Made by a program: the position numbers and the translations under genes. This document shows, piece by piece, positions 22,466-64,000 of a stretch of DNA of 64,000 nucleotides; within the stretch, counting starts at the first letter, position 1; every line of letters starts with the position of its first letter. This DNA is from Elysia crispata (Eukaryota > Mollusca > Gastropoda > Plakobranchidae), in assembly GCA_033675545.1 (NCBI GenBank), contig JAWDGP010007412.1:2206001-2270000 (forward strand), read 5' to 3'. Below the pieces are notes generated by a model, which made no database searches, had not been told where the DNA came from, and saw only the letters and a program-made list of their open reading frames with translations.

Positions 22466-25400
22466 TAAATGACAACAAAATTTTGTAATCAGTGTAAACT
22501 AAAGAAAAATAAATCTGAATTTTATGTAACAAAGAAACTGTAAATCCTGTATAAAAAAATAATGAAAAACGTGATATCTATTTGAAATATTTTGTCGATC
22601 TTGAAAGTCATAAAAAAATAAACACACAGACATTACAAATAAAATGAATTTTCATTTACAAAACATTTATACATGTAATTAAATAGAATGCTCCTGCCTA
22701 TGCTGCTCCCATTAACTGATTTAAAAAAGTCCAGTAAAAAATATTGTGTCACGGTTTCATCCCTGATTGAATGCTTTGCACAATAATTTTTATCCATTTT
22801 GGGGCTTTAAGATTAGCCTATTAAACAGACTGTAGGAATCTCTAGATTATCAATTCAAATTACTGTACTCCTCATCTTTACACAAGGAAATCCTCTTAAA
22901 ATTTGCTGCCAATTGTGGATTGAAATAGTCAAGGTAAGAAAAAAATGTACCAAAGCTATTTACTCTCTAGCTAGAAGCTTTTTCAAAAAGAAATAATTTA
23001 GTCTTGCAATTTATTCATATGAATATCTCAATACAAAATTAAAGCCTAAAATTACATCTCGTTTAAGGCTGAACTAAAAAATGAATTTGAGGAAATAAGA
23101 AATGAGAGAGAAAGAGTGTCATTAAGATGAAAAATAATATCAAAAGAACTTTAAGCATTAGCAAGGATGGTGTTGAGCAGAAAAGAAATTACAACAAATA
23201 CATGTACAAATACTGACCAAAAGGGTAGAAAGAATGGATGTCTTGCTACTGCTAAAGCTATTGCTGTCTAACAAGAGCCCAGAATTTTACTATTGAAAAA
23301 TTAGAATTCTCCTTAACACTAAATAACAGTGAGAATCTCATAGTTGCATATACATTACAAGGCAGTTTACCAGTGGGCAACTGTGTTCTATTAGCATTAT
23401 GATTGCTATGACTCAGTATCTAAATTTTAATGTTGCAGTGGGTTGAAAAATTCTCTAAATTAGTCTAATGTTACTATTGTTGGGGAGTAACGTGCGTAAG
23501 GGGAGAGAGATTCAACACCGATTTCCAGAAGGTTCTTTAATAAGTCTCCCAAAGAATCTTAAAAAAAAGTGACACTTCATCATTAGGATGGTTAGATGGA
23601 AACTGATCCCACCATTGTATGTTTCACCATGCTTCCTACCCAAGCTTCATGATTGTCAGTGAAAGTGAAATTTGACTTTTTTGATGGGCTTACTGTTCAA
23701 TAGCCTTTCCTAGATTTGATGAAAAATTCCGTCCCCAATGGTGAATGCAGGATGTTTTTGCATATCTGAGATCTTTGTGACCTGACAAAGACATGTTCTT
23801 TCAAACTGAATGAAAATGGTTCCATTACGCAAACATCATACCTTAAGGTTGTATCAGATCATGGTGGACCTTAACTGGCCTGTAAAACTAACTAAAAGGG
23901 AATGTGGCATCACAACAAATTTTTAACAAAGAACTAGGTACATGTACTACAATATTTTCAATTAATTCTAGACAAGCTGTGATTGAAACAATGAATTGGT
24001 TGAATAAATGAATTTTAATCGGCCTGTAAAACTAACTAAAAGGGAATGTGGCATCACAACAAATTTTTAACAAAGAACTAGGTACATGTACTACAATATT
24101 TTCAATTAATTCTAGACAAGCTGTGATTGAAACAATGAATTGGTTGAATAAATGAATTTTAACCATCCTAATTTTTCAACAAGTTTGCTTTAAAAAAGAA
24201 TGACACTTAGGTTTCTGATCAATAAATTTATGTGAGGGAAAAAATGTCAAAAGCTGTTTTTACATGAGGCTGTTGATTACAGTTTGCTCTGAAATCTATT
24301 AGTGTGACAGTGTCTGAAAACGGATTCGTCATCTGAAGAAGAATTTTGTCTACTAGACAGTCTGTTTCCTAAATTCCTTCATCCAAGACGTAGATGTGAA
24401 GTAAAGTATTCATTTCTTAATTACACAGATTGAGCTAAATGAGATGATTTCAATAGAGAAAATAGGCTTATATATCATTCATGTAATGACAAAAAAAATA
24501 TGCAAACAAACGAAAAGATAAACATAATCTGGAAATACTGATACTAGAAATGATAGTAGTTTCTTGGTACTTGAAATTTATTGAAGTATTTACCAATCAC
24601 TCATAAAATCGAAGATAATAATTAGATGCACACAAGAATACCAGTTTTGTGCTGAGTTTTCATTGTAAAATGAAATTCTTGATCGGATACAAAATCACAG
24701 GAATTTTAATGTGTATGTTGTAGAAGGGATCAACAATGTACATGTATTTCAACTCTGTAGCCTTGTAAGCTCTGGGTACACGATTTTAAAATGAAATAAA
24801 TAAAAATACTTGAATTGATAGTCACTTTTTATTTTTTGGGTTGTTCACACTTTTTAACACAATTACAAAAATCAAAATGAAAAAAAACAACAAAGAACAG
24901 TGCCAAAGTATGTTTATGTCCGATGCACACAGCTGTTACTAGATTTATTTAATCATAATCATAAAATGTTAAGTTTATCTCACTGATGATATCAGCGCAT
25001 CAATGTCCATGTTGAATTGCTAAAATTAAACTGTTGGCTTGAAAAGAAACACTGATTTGGTACCACAATGTGAAAACAAAAGACAAGACAGTCTTGGGTG
25101 GCGTTGGAAAGAATGTAATTTTTATTATTCGAAAAACTGCCTCGCCTCACCTTGCTGCAGCGGGCTCAGTGACATCTTTATAAATGGGGGACAATGGTTT
25201 TAATTAAGGGAATATTTTGATTTCACTGCTCCAGGAAGTGCACAAACACAGGGGTGGTAAGCGAGCGACTTTATGTGGTCGCCCTTTGGTGCCTTAATTA
25301 AGGCCATCAAACCTAGCTAAAGGTTGTGCTTCTCTCTTAATATAATGCTTCCAGAGGAGGATTTGACAAGGTTGACAAAATGGACAAAAGATATGAGTCA

Positions 25401-26667
25401 GCAAATACAAAATCAAAAGTTGACCCGAGGTTATTTTTCGCAATATTATGCATCTCACAACTAGAGCTGCAAGGTACATGTACGTCCAGCAATTTTTCAA
25501 ACTATCTCGTATTATGAAAATATAAATTTAAATCTTTTTCTCTTACAATCTGAGACTGAGAGACAGTTTAATTGGCCATATAGAGAATGGCAGTATCTGA
25601 AAGAGTAGATTGTAGAGATGGAATGGCAAAAAAAGAAATATGCAAGTAAAACATACAACAAACCTTGGAAAAATCATCAGAAACGTTGACATTTACTTCC
25701 TGCCGAAGTGGGCAGCAGTACAGTTTGGTTTGCTTCAATTTTGCTGAAGTTTTATGCAGCAATACATGGTCATTTCCTGCCCTGCATGCCACTCATAAAA
25801 TATTGAGGCCTCAGTGATATCATTTGATTGTACCCTTCCAGTTTCATCTTCATTACTAATTTTATTTTTGCTACCATGAGCTTCAAATCTACAGCAATGA
25901 TTTCTTCTTTGAATGACATTTAAGTTTTCCATGTAGGCCTACGACCCTAACATAAGCAGATCAGTTAGTAGCATTTCATCATCTCACCATGTTTAGCAAA
26001 ACATTTTAGTATCATCATCAGAGCTTCCATCCGAGTCATGTTATTGCAATCACTGGAATCATAATATTGTTATTACAATTTACATCATCATAAACACCAT
26101 CATCATCACCAGCTCTTTTTGGACTTACCTGGCAAAAATACGCCGATAGGTGGCTCTTAAGATTGTGATCTTTAATAGTTGCTACTAAACATTCACCAAA
26201 AGCTGGTGAATTAATAGATGTATACAAAAAGCAAGTGCATGGAAAGGTTATCTAGGAGATGGTTAATAGATGGTTCATTAAGTTAATGACTGGTCATATT
26301 TTTTAAAGTACCATCAAAGTGATAATTGGATGTACATATATGCATGTTCTAATATTCCATTCTATATTAACTAAATATTTACAATCAAACAATTGATTTT
26401 TTTTTTTACTAATCCTTGTGTATATCGCAGATCCCATTATGTTTACTCTGCCTCTCTCTTTCTCCCTCCCATCTACCTAGCAATATGTTAGGGCACCTTG
26501 AGGTGGAGCCCGTTATCTAGGCATATTTAATGACTTGGTGTATGGTTTCACTTTCAGCTGGCTTGTCTTTTGGTTTGTCCACAGTGAGATAAAGCAAACA
26601 TATATTCAACCCAACTCTGCAAACCCAATCGAAACCCTTCCTCCAACACCTTTTTTAACGTCTAATA
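22466..26667. other. Intergenic or distal 3' UTR sequence
   Basis: No gene recognised apart from the duplication at 23877-24164. A patch at about 25080-25330 is less AT-rich than its surroundings and contains two TTAATTAAGG-type palindromes (near 25201 and 25295); I cannot identify it. Several TACATGTA palindromes occur here. Confidence 0.4.
23877..24164. repeat. 144-bp tandem duplication
   Basis: GGCCTGTAAAACTAACTAAA begins at 23877 and again at 24021, and the two 144-bp copies are almost identical through the TGAATTTTAA end. The near-identity points to a recent duplication. No coding content. Confidence 0.92.
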
Positions 26668-27478
26668 GTCTATGTCAGGATCGGAAGAGGATTTACAAAG
26701 GCTTCTAAATATTGTAGAAGAGAGTGAAAAGCTGGGATTGTCTCTAAATGTAAAAAAGACTGAATGTATGGTAGTATCTAAGAAGAAAAACAATCCAGAA
26801 TGCAAGCTTTTTAGCAAGGGAGAAGAAATCAGGCAAGTACAGAAATTCAAATACCTAGGATATACATTGACATCTGACGGTAAACGCAGGACTGAAATTA
26901 AGAAGAGAATAGCCATTGCAAAGGCTTCTTTCCAAAAAATGAGCACCATTCTTAAAAATAGAAATATATCATTTTCAACCAAATTGAGGGTTTTGAAAAC
27001 ATATGTGTGGTCTATACTTTTATATGGATGCGAAACTTGGACAATAACTGCAGAAACCCAGAAAAATTTAGAGGCAGCGGAAATGTGGTTCTACAGGAGA
27101 ATGGTAAGAATATCATGGAAAGAAAAGAGGACAAATGAACCTATATTAGAAGAAACGAACCAAGAGAGATCCCTCATAAACACAATAAGGAAAAGGCAAC
27201 TGAAATTTTTAGGACACATATGTCGCCATAAGGGACTGGAATTTTTATCTCTTACAGGCAAGATAGAAGGTACAAGAAGCAGAGGTAGACAAAGAATTAC
27301 ATTTCTTGATAGCTTGAGCTCTTTTGTGACAGGAAAGAACAAAGACAACATAGCCTTACTGCGGATGACGGAAGATAGGGACAGGTGGAGAATCATGATT
27401 GCCGATGTCTGTTCCAGACAGGGCATTTGAGAGAGAGAGTCTATGGCAATCACTGATTCCATTGACTTTCTTCAATAA
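26668..27478 (+). mobile_element. 5'-truncated LINE (non-LTR retrotransposon), C-terminal end of reverse transcriptase
   Basis: A 252-codon open frame (26672-27430) matches the segment just after the reverse transcriptase active site in a widespread group of animal LINEs. It shows SEEDLQRLLNIVEESEKLGL, then LNVKKTECMV, FKYLGYTLTSDGK, ILLYGCETWT, a FYRRMVRISW segment, RQLKFLGHI and a C-terminal VCSRQG. The catalytic YADD region and everything upstream, including the endonuclease, are absent, and an in-frame stop lies just before the ATG. This is a typical 5' truncation during insertion. The intact remaining frame suggests a fairly young copy. AGTCTATG at 26667-26674 recurs near 27438-27445 and might be a target duplication. 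Clade (RTE-like, Jockey or CR1 group) not decided. Confidence 0.85.
26672..27430 (+). CDS. LINE reverse transcriptase fragment (252 aa)
   Basis: This is the reading frame of the truncated LINE described at 26668-27478. The ATG is an internal Met of the ancestral polyprotein, so there is no reason to think it is translated as a host protein. The antisense frames at 26662-26982 and 27091-27462 are shadows of this one. Confidence 0.75.
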   Translation: MSGSEEDLQRLLNIVEESEKLGLSLNVKKTECMVVSKKKNNPECKLFSKGEEIRQVQKFKYLGYTLTSDGKRRTEIKKRIAIAKASFQKMSTILKNRNISFSTKLRVLKTYVWSILLYGCETWTITAETQKNLEAAEMWFYRRMVRISWKEKRTNEPILEETNQERSLINTIRKRQLKFLGHICRHKGLEFLSLTGKIEGTRSRGRQRITFLDSLSSFVTGKNKDNIALLRMTEDRDRWRIMIADVCSRQGI

Positions 27479-30400
27479 GCTGTCAGTAGCCTACAAATGT
27501 GCATCACAGGAATCTCACATTTTGTCCCTTTTTTAAAACTTTCAGTTGATCCCGAAAAAAATCCTCTTTGAATATTTTTGTATAGAACACATAAGTTTTG
27601 ACTTGTCTGTATTTTTTTTCTGGGACCTCTCTAAATTAAGGTTGTATTTTCCTCCCAAAAACTTCAAGTTATGTAGACTTTTTTGTCAGAAGGATTTTTG
27701 TCCCATATGTTCACAAAATCATCATTTGTACTAATTCAGTAATTGCGTGAGTATGTGGTGCTACACATACACCTCCTTCTTGACTAAATAGGCTTTACTT
27801 GCCCTGATTTTTTGACACTGGGATAATAACATGATTAATTTTAACAAGCAAGCTCGCTTATCAATACTAATAAGATTTTTATAAGGATACCTCAATCAAG
27901 ACCACCACTCTTATCTAAGCTAAGTTTCAAATATTTGTATGTGTGGATGTACATCTCATCTTCTATAAAATGAACCTCTGAGTAGAGAAACCTCAGACAA
28001 TGTGACCTTTCATTTTTTTAGACAATTTACGCTGTCTTGAATGAGAGATTCCTCTGTGTTGAGGTAGAGCATGAGCATAGTTTATTTTAATTTATTTGGC
28101 CCGTTGTTCACGATGTGGACTGATGATGCCATTGGATCCACAAATTTTGAGAAAAAGCAAACTTCTGATTCTACTGTTTCCTTAGTTTATTATCAACTTC
28201 AAGATAGAATAAGATAGCAACTGCTTGGACAAATCAGTGCAATCCCTGCAATCTGATTTCACAAAAAAATTTAAAAAATAACTTTCACTTACAGAGAGAA
28301 TCTCAAAATGGAAAACAGATGCAGCCTATTAATACTTTATACTTTTTCCAGGGATTCATGTTAGGCCTACTTGTTACATTGTCCATAAGAACAAATTACA
28401 GGAACAATGTCAGAAATTCTTGATCAAGAGTATCTGAGTCTCTAAAAAAGTCTACTGTAGAGAGATAAAAGTTTACAACTACAGAATATGCACATGGTAG
28501 AAAAAAAAATATAATGTTAACTTGATGGACATAAAGAAGGCAACAAAATGTAATCCAAATAAATAAAAATCATCTTTTTATTCACATATATACCTTTTTT
28601 CAAAAGTAATTCAACAACATAGAAATAAAAACAGTTGAAAAAAATTTTTTTTCCATGAGAAAAGACGTCTGCATAATTTTTTGTTTCTGCTTAACGAAAA
28701 CTCTATTCATCTAAATTGCTGTACCATATATATATATATGTAACTCCTTTTTTCCTTTTTACTAATTTGCTCACCTGCTACTAGCGCATACAATTTTAGG
28801 CTAGCTTAAAATTTAATCTCCAATGCATTGGAAAATACATGTAGAGTATGTTACAGGGATTTCACCATTGTATTTAACTAACCTTATACCCAGTTTTACT
28901 TCAAGCATCCAGCAATACAAAAAAAAAAATCAAACAAAACAAAATAAAACCAACATATAAAATCTAATGCTAAAAATACCGGTATGTTTGGTAAAACTTA
29001 ATATTTTTTGCCTTTGAGCAATCAATACAGTATGTCATTTCTAAAACATTCTGATCATACAGCTATGAAATGTCCTAAATGTCAAAAAGTACAGATTATT
29101 TGTGCATGAGTATAGGCCTACATTTACAAATAATGTAGATATATTTATTGTTCTTCAGTTCTTTTCACATTATTATAAAAAATACCTACATGTACAATTC
29201 AATGTGTTTAAAAAATGGTATGTTTTTGTTTATTTCACAAAACAAGTGTTCAATGTGAAATGAATTTCTTTTTATAGCTAGATTTTATAACTACATGTAT
29301 TAATTGCCAAAGTTCTAGATTTGCTCTATAAATGTTAAGTTAAGATATACTGAAACTGAATAACTAAAAAGTATTATCTATGAGCTCAAAATGAGCAGTG
29401 TGAAATTAAAGAATGACAAGGTCCTGCACTAGGTGAAATAAGATTTTCAAGACCAGGGAGCAGTCGACATAAATAAAATAAAGCGATGATGCATTTACTT
29501 GAACCATTTAAGGATTTAAGTGTTCTCAGTTTACTCGTCTCTTAGCTCTTGGTCTCCTTAATGTATAGATCTGTAAATCTTGCTAAATTTTCTGTTAGAA
29601 ATTCTCATTTAAAATTAGTGGAAAACAAATTTCACCACCATTTCTCAGTTGCTATATCAAGCATGTTTTCTTTCCTTATTTACTTAGGATGCATATAAAT
29701 TTTACAAATTATTCCATACTTTGAAAATATAAAATGGAAGTTAAAAAATACAGAGGTGATATCAGGAAAGAAATGTTAAAATATCACATGCAAATTTTTG
29801 TAGATCCAAAACAATAACTTGCCAATCAAGAATATTCAATAAATTCAACAACTGAGTCTTTCAATCCAGAGAAGAATGGATGTAGTTATCCATTTGCACA
29901 CATATGGCATTGGCAAGAAAGATAAATGACATGCATGATAATTAATACATGTATAAATAATTAATAAAATATGATACAAACTTTAATGTCTCAAAGAAAA
30001 TTTTCAAGAATAAAAGAACAAAAACATTCTTGCAACACTGAGCTTAAGAAAATGTTAAGAATAAATACATTCATGGCTACAGCAAAGCAAACCAGTTAGA
30101 CTGAAATTTTAACATTGGCAATGATAGATTTAACTAAGTTTTCTGAAATACTTCTGAAACAACAATCATGGCATGTTCATGGAATACAATGCTGAGTAAG
30201 TAAAAAATATGTATGAATGCTTTATGCTTTCAGTAGCTAAAAAGGCAGAGCATAAACCATACAAGAAAACAATAAGGTTATTTTTGTTTATCCTTGTTTA
30301 CCTAGAATGAGAAAGACTAACATTGAAAATGAAACTGAATCATTTTAATTCAAAACTATTATTTTTATGAAGTTAATCTTTGAAAATCAAATTAAATATC

Positions 30401-31795
30401 ACAACCTGTAAATCAATAGTTTACATTCTTCATAAATTTACTTTTGCTCATCTTGATTTGATTTAGGTGAAATAATAAGTAATTGATAAGGGTGAAAAAA
30501 AAAACCAACAAAACATGAATATGACAGAATGATATTAAAACTAGGCTATAAAGTACAAAAGAACACCAATCAATATCTTTGACAATGCCTCAACCCCATG
30601 CACACATGCTAATTAACATTTGGGTTGCAATTGAAAACTGAAAATTTTAAATCGAACAAAAAAATTCTCATTTAGTTAATTTAATGAATGCACTGAGGAT
30701 TTATTTGTTTTGAGATGCAAAGTGATATAGGAAATGTTTAGCGTTTATGTCTAAGCACTCCTTGGAATACATTATATTTATGAAGTAGACCCACTACATT
30801 GCTTTCACTCACCTTTCATTTGTTTAAGGATGTGCATCAAGTTCCTTATAATTACAGTTGACCACAACTCAACTGAAAAAAAAACAACTAACAAAACAAA
30901 TACAGGCCATATTAACAAAAAAAGCAAAAGAATCAATTTCTTCCTCTTTCTCTATGTTGTGCTCTGAAAACAAGCGAACAGCATAATTTACAATATCCAA
31001 ACTCAGCAAATTATCAGCTTAGACAACAAGGCATGACCAGCCTTAATCTATGCTAAATTATCAAAAAAGTATCTTGGGAGATAGCTTATATGATCATTGA
31101 TATTGTCACTATTGTGCCTTGAAAAGAGAAGGAAAAAGAAATGAGATCCAGAAGTGAGGAAATTAAAGAAAATACTATCAACACCACCTCCCCCACTCCT
31201 CCTCAATCAGCAAATGTGATGGCATGCCTCTCTTCTTTGTTTAGTTCAACAGTACAGTATTACTGTACCTCTCAGCTTTAATTTTAGCTTCAAATGCTTT
31301 CTTCTCTCATAATGTGAAAAAGGACAGGATTGTCGATTCAACTATAGCCATGGAGGTCTGTGTTTAAATCTAGATTGCATTTTTATTCTGACTAGAAAGG
31401 GAATAATGTAGATGTTACACCCAATTACTGTCATTATAGCAGATTTTAATGTGTCTGGATAAGAGATTATCTTTTATGTAGGGTATGAGAGAGGAACATA
31501 GAATTTTTTGTTTCATTTTGCAAGTTGATTGTTTATGTCTTTATATTTTCATATTTTTCATCACAAACTATCTTTAAAACAAAAACAAAAAAACACTTCA
31601 AATTGAAATCAAAGAGTTTTATAAGCACAGTCCATAAATCTTGGGGTTTCTGGGTTTGTGTTAATGTCTCCCATAGATGAAAAGTATCAACAAAAAAAAA
31701 ATTACATATTTTACCATTATGAAAGCTATAGTCTAATGGCACATACTTGAATTTTGTATGGTATTTATAATCCCTGACTTCTGTAGACAAAATTT

Positions 31796-31828
<33 letters not shown>

Positions 31829-32893
31829 TAACAACATAAAATGAGTAAGCAGATTTTGAAGAAAATAAAGATACACCACCAGTTGTTAAAAACATAACAG
31901 AAAAACGTGTACCCTGATGATGTCTACATTAAAAAAAAAGACCTTTACAGCACCATAACAGTGAAGATATTGCATGTCACAGAGATGTTAATCTAATGGT
32001 ATAAAAGATGTAGAAATGGCGAGAAAAAAACAACATACAAATCAATTGAAATAAATGCTGATAAGATGTGAATGAAAAAAAAAAGGAGAACGACAACACT
32101 TCTTAAATGTTAACATTTACAGTAAGAGCAAGGACAGCAATAACAGCAGCAGCAAAAAAAAATAATCAACGAATAATGGATTCAAATGTAACTATCCTTC
32201 TTTCCATTGCAATATTTTCAGAGAAAACCAATGACATGTTTATCACTTTTAACTCCTGATATACTCAGTTGAGTAGTTCTAAAAGCTTTAAAATTTGTGA
32301 CATAAAGAAAAACAAAAATATATCCCCTGTCACACACACACACATGCAAGCACTCACTTCCTCCTCCAAAAAAGAAAAAAAAAATCAACCCAGCACATTA
32401 TGTGGTAAAGTAAGAGGAACTTTACAGGCAAGCTAAATTACAACAAAATACATCATATCAGTTGCACTATGAAGATAGAGCTATGCTATGCTGGTGGCCT
32501 ACAATATGTAACAGAAGCTTTGATTCTTTAAAAAAAAAAAGCTTATCACGTCCTTGTGAACATTAAATAAAGACTGCTAGCTTTGCAGTGCTGACGAATG
32601 ATTCTGAAGAGAATTTGTATCATTTGTATTCAAAGCCTATCTATTAATTAATCAGTTGTCTTACAGTCTGTTTGATAGGTCTCAATGCACAGGGACACAT
32701 TTGAACAAGCACAATGTTGCAATGGATATGGGCCAACCACTTTCTACTTAGCCCACTTAAACCAGGACTCTGTAACCACACTCAGTTGGCTAGTTATTCT
32801 AGTTATCAGGGTGGATGGAAGTTGTATGGATTTGTCCAACACATGAGGCAGAAGCTGGCACTGAAGATGTTGCAATCTTGTATGTCCAACTTA
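27479..32893 (-). other. Probable ATP8A 3' UTR and downstream sequence
   Basis: No coding frame recognised. The ATP8A stop codon is at 32894, so its 3' UTR runs leftwards. TTTATT on the plus strand (AATAAA on the minus strand) near 31383 is the first canonical signal I noticed; others lie near 30699, 29230 and 28575, so the end is uncertain. The sequence is dominated by poly-A runs on the plus strand, as in the ATP8A introns. An AAAAG microsatellite is at about 31797-31827. TACATGTA occurs several times. Confidence 0.4.
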
Positions 32894-63600
<30,707 letters not shown>

Positions 63601-64000
63601 CTATTGAAGATTAGACAAAAATCACAAGGCAGGTACATGAAATCTTTTCAGGCTAACTAATTTTATTTGATTCAGTTCCGTCTCATAAAATGCATAGTGA
63701 GCAATTGGCTTACTAAAAAAAATGCTATTTTCGCTTGAATTTTCAGTACTTCTGCAGAAATTTATAAAACTGTTGTAGAAAGGATTACATCAATATGGTT
63801 TTCTTGCAATAAAAAGTATCTTATGGCAGAGCCCTCCCCCCCAAAAAAAAAACCATAAGACAACTTTGTTTCGCCTCTAACATTTAAATTTTTAAGACCA
63901 TAATCATTTTACATACACATTTGAACAATGGCAACTAGAATCAGAAACACACTGAATGAAAACATATGAAGCCTTTTTTATTTTTAATTATTGTAAACAT
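63601..64000 (-). other. ATP8A intron leading off-window
   Basis: The preceding exon, expected to carry the end of M4 or the DKTGT phosphorylation region, is not in these 400 bases. Confidence 0.8.

Noticed and set aside
26662-27462. Minus-strand frames of 106 and 123 codons
   Set aside because: Antisense shadows of the LINE reverse transcriptase frame.

Overview
This is an AT-rich, intron-rich animal nuclear window. It carries two host protein genes facing each other, plus transposon debris and many microsatellites. The abundance of AGATCT-type palindromic repeats, the recurring words TAGGCCTA and TACATGTA, the long AT-rich introns and the protein sequences suggest a mollusc, most likely a heterobranch gastropod. 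That placement is an inference from repeat style and protein similarity.

Left part, plus strand (about 6.5-19.4 kb): a complete two-box HMGB gene. A CpG-richer block with CRE-like and CCAAT-like words and a GTAAGT donor at 6688 is a candidate promoter and noncoding first exon. Four coding exons (11122-11268, 12151-12302, 16528-16696, 18182-18301) join in perfect phase to give 195 residues: HMG box A, a basic linker, HMG box B and a 15-residue Asp/Glu tail. The first 6 kb hold AGATCT repeats, a tRNA-headed SINE-like unit with a 153-bp tandem duplication, a poly-G run and one unidentified coding-like stretch (5248-5846). The HMGB introns contain a 27-bp coding-like minisatellite and a piggyBac-like nonautonomous element.

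Middle (about 19.4-32.9 kb): no recognised host gene. It holds a pogo/Tigger-like nonautonomous element (22019-22465), a 144-bp tandem duplication, a 5'-truncated LINE with a 252-codon open frame (26672-27430), and probably the 3' UTR of the right-hand gene.

Right part, minus strand (32894-63600): the C-terminal 698 residues of a class-1 P4-ATPase (ATP8A/Drs2 type phospholipid flippase). I assembled it from 25 exon positions whose phases all agree. The N-terminal part (actuator domain, M1-M4, DKTGT) lies beyond the right edge. Two features stand out. First, two homologous 75-nt exons (53406-53480 and 51701-51775) encode alternative versions of the M5-M6 loop and look mutually exclusive. Second, the C-terminal autoinhibitory GYAFS-type motif sits on a 44-nt microexon whose 5' splice site lies in a 45-bp tandem duplication, giving an in-frame alternative donor; a possible alternative exon lies further upstream in the same intron. 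Together these suggest that loop sequence and autoinhibition of this flippase may be set by splicing.

The two genes are convergent and share no obvious pathway: HMGB is a nuclear DNA-bending protein, ATP8A a membrane lipid flippase. Poly-T runs dominate the plus strand over HMGB and poly-A runs dominate over ATP8A, matching the two transcription directions.
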